From a virus, in IMG/VR virus record IMGVR_UViG_3300006925_000097, positions 1-28,488 of that record: a stretch of 28,488 bases of DNA; one strand, 5' to 3'. Made by a program: the position numbers and the translations under genes. The notes beneath the pieces are model-generated. The model had not been told where the DNA came from and ran no database searches. It saw only the letters and a list, made by a program, of their open reading frames with translations. Positions 25,013-28,488 of this stretch are shown here, piece by piece (position 1 is the stretch's first letter; each line of letters begins with the position of its first letter).

Positions 25013-27415
25013 TTAAATACTAATACCTCCTAAGTTATCATTACCTGCAGATTCAAACTTTTTAGGTGGTTTACCGTTATTTCTTTGATCTATAAGTTCA
25101 CTTTGTTGAGAAGCTTGTATTCTTGTTCTTTCGTCTTTACGGTCTTCCTTCATTTTATCTTTACCGTTAACAGTTTGGTTTTCCATTTGCTTAAGCTGCA
25201 TGTTAAGTCTAAACTCATGCTCCATTAAGTCTTTTTTAATCGCTGCCTCTTGCTCCAATGCTTTTGATTTTAAATTAGCTTTTGCTTCTTCTAATTGCAT
25301 TTGGCTCATTGTAACAGCCTCGTTCTTTTTAACCTCCATCATTGCCGCAGCATTTTGCGCTTCAATATTTGCGTTTGATTGAGCTTTTATGTTTTCTTGT
25401 TGTACTCTTTGATCTTCTTCTTTCTTTTTCTTACGTCTTATTTTTAACAATTGATTAGCAAGTTTAATATTTTTTATCTCTCTAAGATCAATAGCATCTT
25501 CTAAGTCAATTAATTGTTGAGCAATAGCAACTTGAATATTGTTTTCTAACATTTGTTTTTCTTCTTCATCCGGCATTAATTCTATAAATATACCAAAATC
25601 ATAAAGATATAGTTCAGACATTTCTTTTAGTGTAGCCACGTTGTGAGCTCCTATCTGTTGTATAAAAGCATTTGCTGTTGGTGAATATTCTAATATGTCA
25701 GATATTCTTAATGACAAGCACTGGCAAATTTCTTTTGTTAAAAACAAACCTGATTGTAATATGTGTCTTGTAGCGGTATTACTATTTGCTGCGGCTAGTT
25801 TTTGTACACCAACTAATGAATATTTATCAGGTGTACTACCATCTTTAGCCTCGTTAAGACCAGTCACATCTCTTATCATTTGTAGATAATAGTTGTAAGT
25901 TTGTATTAATGACTGCATCTTACCACTGCCAGAGCCTGATTGTATTTCTTGAATAGGTACTTTGCCTGGATTCATATCACCTTCAGAGGTAAAACTTCGT
26001 CCAATTATACTACCTGTTTGGAAAAACATATTTAAAGCTTCTTGTGGATTGTAGTTTGTACCATTACCTAAATCTATTTCAGCCAAACCATCAGCGTCAA
26101 GATATATACCATCTGGAACAATTCTAGACATTACTTGTTGTAGCTTTAAATGTGTAAGCTGTATCATATCAGCAAAACCAGTAATACGCTGTACTAGGGA
26201 TTCTATTCTACCCTTATACATGCGCGGCGCAACAATAGCATAGTTCATCTTAACCTTAGTAAAGTCACTTTTAGGTCTCATCATGTTTTCAGCCATTTCC
26301 CACTTAAGTAATTTGCTAGTACCTAAAATCATAGCGCCATCATACAAACACTCTACAGATCTTTGTAGTTTACCGTAATCACCCTCCATGTTTTCTGGTG
26401 GATTAAACGTATCATCTTTTTGTAAAATCTTATTAGCACCAGTACCAGTTTCTTTTACTTTATAAACCTCGTTCATATAAGTTTTATAATTAAAATATAA
26501 AACTTGAACCTTGTTATTATCTTCTTCTTTTAAATTGTAATTGTTGTTGTGGTAATTTGCTTGATGATGGTTTTTGTTTTTAACTATATCTTTTAATTCT
26601 TCCTCTGTTAAATGAGGAAATTGTTTTACTAATTCATTAATTGGTATTGATTTAACCTCACCAACATAATACACATCGTCAAAATAAGGTGATTCACTGT
26701 ACGAGTAAACTAAATCAGCTGGGTCAACATAATCTATAGTAACACCTTCAGAAGTGTTAAAACTTGTTTTTGTAGCACCTATACCTAAAACTGTTAAGTC
26801 GTAATAAAATCTTTTCTTAATTAATTCGTAGTCATTACCTTCTAATAAAACATTTAAAGCTTGTTCCTCTGCTATCTCTACGGCTTGCTTATAGTTTAAG
26901 GCCATGTGAAGATCTAACTCTTCTTTTGAATCTGGCAACTCTTCTTTTGGATTATCTAATAAAGACATACCAAAAGCTTGTTCTGTAAACTCACTAATTT
27001 TTTTAGTTCGCATATCAGAAAGTATAGATTCCATATACTCCGTTCTTTTACTAACGCCAAATGGATCTTGTGAGTATGCTTTTATATCGTATGTTCTTTC
27101 TGCAATACCGTTTACAACTATATCAACAAACTTAGGTATAATAGGTACTGGCTTCCAGTCTAAATTAAGATAAGACAAGTCACCATTAATAGATAATTCG
27201 TCTTTGTATTTTTGTATCGATTGTTCTCCTCTAGCATATAATCTTAATCTATGAAAATCATTTTGATTACTTCTATATCTATTTGAACCTCTATCAGTAT
27301 AAAACCACTCAGCTTCAATAGCCTTAGCAACTTTTAAACCATAATCATAGCTCATTTTTTCCAAATCACTTACAACTTGGCTAGGAAAATAATTATTTAT
27401 AACAGACTCTGCCAT
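25013..27415 (-). CDS. portal protein
   Basis: An 800-residue protein, near P22 gp1 (725) and crAss-like portals in size. It forms the twelve-subunit ring through which DNA enters and leaves the head. The N-terminal part (FHRLRLYARGEQSIQKYKDE, then DLSYLNLDWKPVPIIPKFVD) matches the portal pattern of marine Bacteroidota phages. Later come YDLTVLGIGATKTSF and VDPADLVYSYS, and a long helical core with VQRITGFADMIQLTHLKLQQ, probably stem and crown. Residues from about 660 are Lys/Gln/Glu-rich coiled coil, and the end is Gly/Asn-rich. The gene starts two bases after the terminase stop. The order terminase, portal, scaffold, capsid confirms the call. Confidence 0.9.
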   Translation of the reverse strand: MAESVINNYFPSQVVSDLEKMSYDYGLKVAKAIEAEWFYTDRGSNRYRSNQNDFHRLRLYARGEQSIQKYKDELSINGDLSYLNLDWKPVPIIPKFVDIVVNGIAERTYDIKAYSQDPFGVSKRTEYMESILSDMRTKKISEFTEQAFGMSLLDNPKEELPDSKEELDLHMALNYKQAVEIAEEQALNVLLEGNDYELIKKRFYYDLTVLGIGATKTSFNTSEGVTIDYVDPADLVYSYSESPYFDDVYYVGEVKSIPINELVKQFPHLTEEELKDIVKNKNHHQANYHNNNYNLKEEDNNKVQVLYFNYKTYMNEVYKVKETGTGANKILQKDDTFNPPENMEGDYGKLQRSVECLYDGAMILGTSKLLKWEMAENMMRPKSDFTKVKMNYAIVAPRMYKGRIESLVQRITGFADMIQLTHLKLQQVMSRIVPDGIYLDADGLAEIDLGNGTNYNPQEALNMFFQTGSIIGRSFTSEGDMNPGKVPIQEIQSGSGSGKMQSLIQTYNYYLQMIRDVTGLNEAKDGSTPDKYSLVGVQKLAAANSNTATRHILQSGLFLTKEICQCLSLRISDILEYSPTANAFIQQIGAHNVATLKEMSELYLYDFGIFIELMPDEEEKQMLENNIQVAIAQQLIDLEDAIDLREIKNIKLANQLLKIRRKKKKEEDQRVQQENIKAQSNANIEAQNAAAMMEVKKNEAVTMSQMQLEEAKANLKSKALEQEAAIKKDLMEHEFRLNMQLKQMENQTVNGKDKMKEDRKDERTRIQASQQSELIDQRNNGKPPKKFESAGNDNLGGISI

Positions 27416-27417
27416 AT

Positions 27418-28488
27418 TTATTTTTTAATTAATTTAGATGTATTACCTTTATTTGAATACTTAGCAATACTTATGTTTAGTTTTGGTTTTTCTACTTTAG
27501 CATTTGGCCTATATAAATGTCTGTTGTTAGCCATAACAGCTAATCCAGAACTTATAGAAGCATCATGCTTTGTTCTTTTGTTTATGTCAAACTTAGCCCA
27601 GTCATTTAGTAATTCATTAAAATAACAATTACCAAAAGTACCATCTTGCATCATACCAACATGGCTTTGAATATACATTTCTATTGCAGCTGCGTGAGCT
27701 TGTTTTATATCTTCGCTTGAGTTAGGTATTCCACCAACTTCTTTTTCTGCAGTAGATAATTTGTTCCATATTTTATCTGGCCTGTTCATGCTAAAACCTC
27801 TGTAACCACGTCTTCGTAAATAATACAATAGACGAGGTTTATTGTTCTCTGCAAGTATAGGCATCCCATAAAATACTAATGCCATTAGAACGTCTTCAAA
27901 GAACATCTCTGCAGTCTGAGGTCTAGCTAGATACTCTAAGAAAAATGTATTAGCTGGCGCGTCTTCCATGCTAAACTTAGTTAATCCGTGCAAAGCACCT
28001 TTTGAACCCACACCATCTACAGTTCCTGATATGTCGTAGCTATCACAACCAAAAGCGCCCATGTGTTCGTTTCCAGGCCATTTAACACCATTTTTTATTA
28101 CAACTTTGTTTTGTATATTTATTGGTGGTACCCAGCTTACTTTAAATCTACCCTTAGGGTCTGGGTAAAATATAACGCTTGAATCTTTAATACCATTGAC
28201 CCATTGAAAATTACCTTTAGTAATACCTAATGTCCTAGACATTTCTTCGTTGTAATCTATTTGCTCATATATTTTAACTAAGTTAAATATACTATTTTTT
28301 GTTTCATCTCTAAACGCATGTTCAGTAGTTCTTGGAAACTGTCTGTAAAATTCGTTTAATGCGTCTTGATCATTTTTTAAACCGTCAGCTTCATTTTGCC
28401 AACTGTCTATAACACCTATATCTATTAATTCCCCATGTGGATCGAAGACTTCATGATCCGGAGTATCGAAGACTGGGCTTCCGTGCTC
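27418..28488 (-). CDS. terL: terminase large subunit, C-terminal part (partial)
   Basis: The reading frame is open to the right edge, with no stop in the 82 codons upstream of the internal Met at 28242, so the true start and the ATPase half lie outside. About 356 residues are visible. FPRTTEHAFRDETKNSIFN, around 28270-28340, is the usual junction after the ATPase domain. The RNase H-like nuclease follows: acidic residues in GCDSYD (Asp at 28042-28044), ILAENN (Glu at 27847-27849) and TKHDASISSG (Asp at 27562-27564) form the expected triad. Asp-Glu-Asp at this spacing fits gp17-type terminases, which cut the concatemer while the ATPase pumps DNA through the portal encoded next. The packaging mode (headful or cohesive ends) cannot be told from this part. 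Confidence 0.87.
   Translation of the reverse strand, partial: EHGSPVFDTPDHEVFDPHGELIDIGVIDSWQNEADGLKNDQDALNEFYRQFPRTTEHAFRDETKNSIFNLVKIYEQIDYNEEMSRTLGITKGNFQWVNGIKDSSVIFYPDPKGRFKVSWVPPINIQNKVVIKNGVKWPGNEHMGAFGCDSYDISGTVDGVGSKGALHGLTKFSMEDAPANTFFLEYLARPQTAEMFFEDVLMALVFYGMPILAENNKPRLLYYLRRRGYRGFSMNRPDKIWNKLSTAEKEVGGIPNSSEDIKQAHAAAIEMYIQSHVGMMQDGTFGNCYFNELLNDWAKFDINKRTKHDASISSGLAVMANNRHLYRPNAKVEKPKLNISIAKYSNKGNTSKLIKK

Noticed and set aside
27418-28242. Taking the Met at 28242 as the start of the terminase gene
   Set aside because: The frame is open to the window edge, and the 82 extra codons encode a recognisable terminase stretch (FPRTTEHAFRDE), so this Met is internal.
28440-28475. Direct repeat ATCGAAGACT near the right edge
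   Set aside because: It encodes the similar residues VFDTPDHEVFDP within the terminase frame, and two short copies do not make a meaningful repeat.
1-28488. Search for tRNA genes, CRISPR arrays, insertion sequences and attachment sites
   Set aside because: Gaps between genes are under 75 bases and hold no cloverleaf, spaced repeats or transposase-like frames.

Overview
The window is a single block of bacteriophage structural genes, all on the minus strand, read from about 28488 down to 1. It is AT-rich and packed: 16 genes, mostly 1 to 27 bases apart or overlapping. I see no tRNA, integrase, transposase or CRISPR array. The host is probably a marine Bacteroidota (Flavobacteriia-like) bacterium. 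The reasons are that no visible start codon has a Shine-Dalgarno sequence, leaders are AU-rich, one tail protein carries a GCTDP...DDGSC motif typical of secreted flavobacterial proteins, and the portal, capsid and connector proteins resemble, from memory, those of marine Bacteroidota podoviruses, possibly crAss-like. Both host and lineage are inferences.

Layout in transcription order. Packaging and head: the C-terminal part of the large terminase (27418-28488, cut by the window edge), portal (25013-27415), scaffold (23831-24985) and major capsid protein (22310-23809). The capsid gene is followed by a UUCG-loop intrinsic terminator (22261-22292). Connector and tail: an unrecognised capsid-adjacent protein (21415-22236), a gap with a GC-rich hairpin, two connector/ring-type proteins (20629-21360, 19759-20625), a 1965-residue tail protein with a P22 gp10-like start (13858-19755), a 612-residue beta-rich tail protein (12017-13855), a 123-residue protein and a cupin-like protein.

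Internal virion block: a Gln/Ala-rich protein with a hydrophobic start (10489-11133), a 551-residue low-complexity protein (8818-10473) and a 2744-residue giant (582-8816). The giant looks like a polyvalent protein, meaning a multidomain effector packaged in the virion and delivered with the DNA. It has an HEXXH metallopeptidase motif, a complete HAD phosphatase domain flanked by two copies of LFSxS, a C-terminal region like the LPD38 polyvalent-protein domain, and a C3H zinc-binding tail that holds all the cysteines of the protein. A stop-start overlap links it to a lipoprotein (34-582), which overlaps by ATGA the start of another signal-peptide-like gene running off the left edge.

The terminase, portal, scaffold and capsid proteins build and fill the head. 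The connector and tail genes build a short, probably podovirus-like tail. The last genes likely supply ejected proteins and an envelope-exposed lipoprotein acting in the infected cell.
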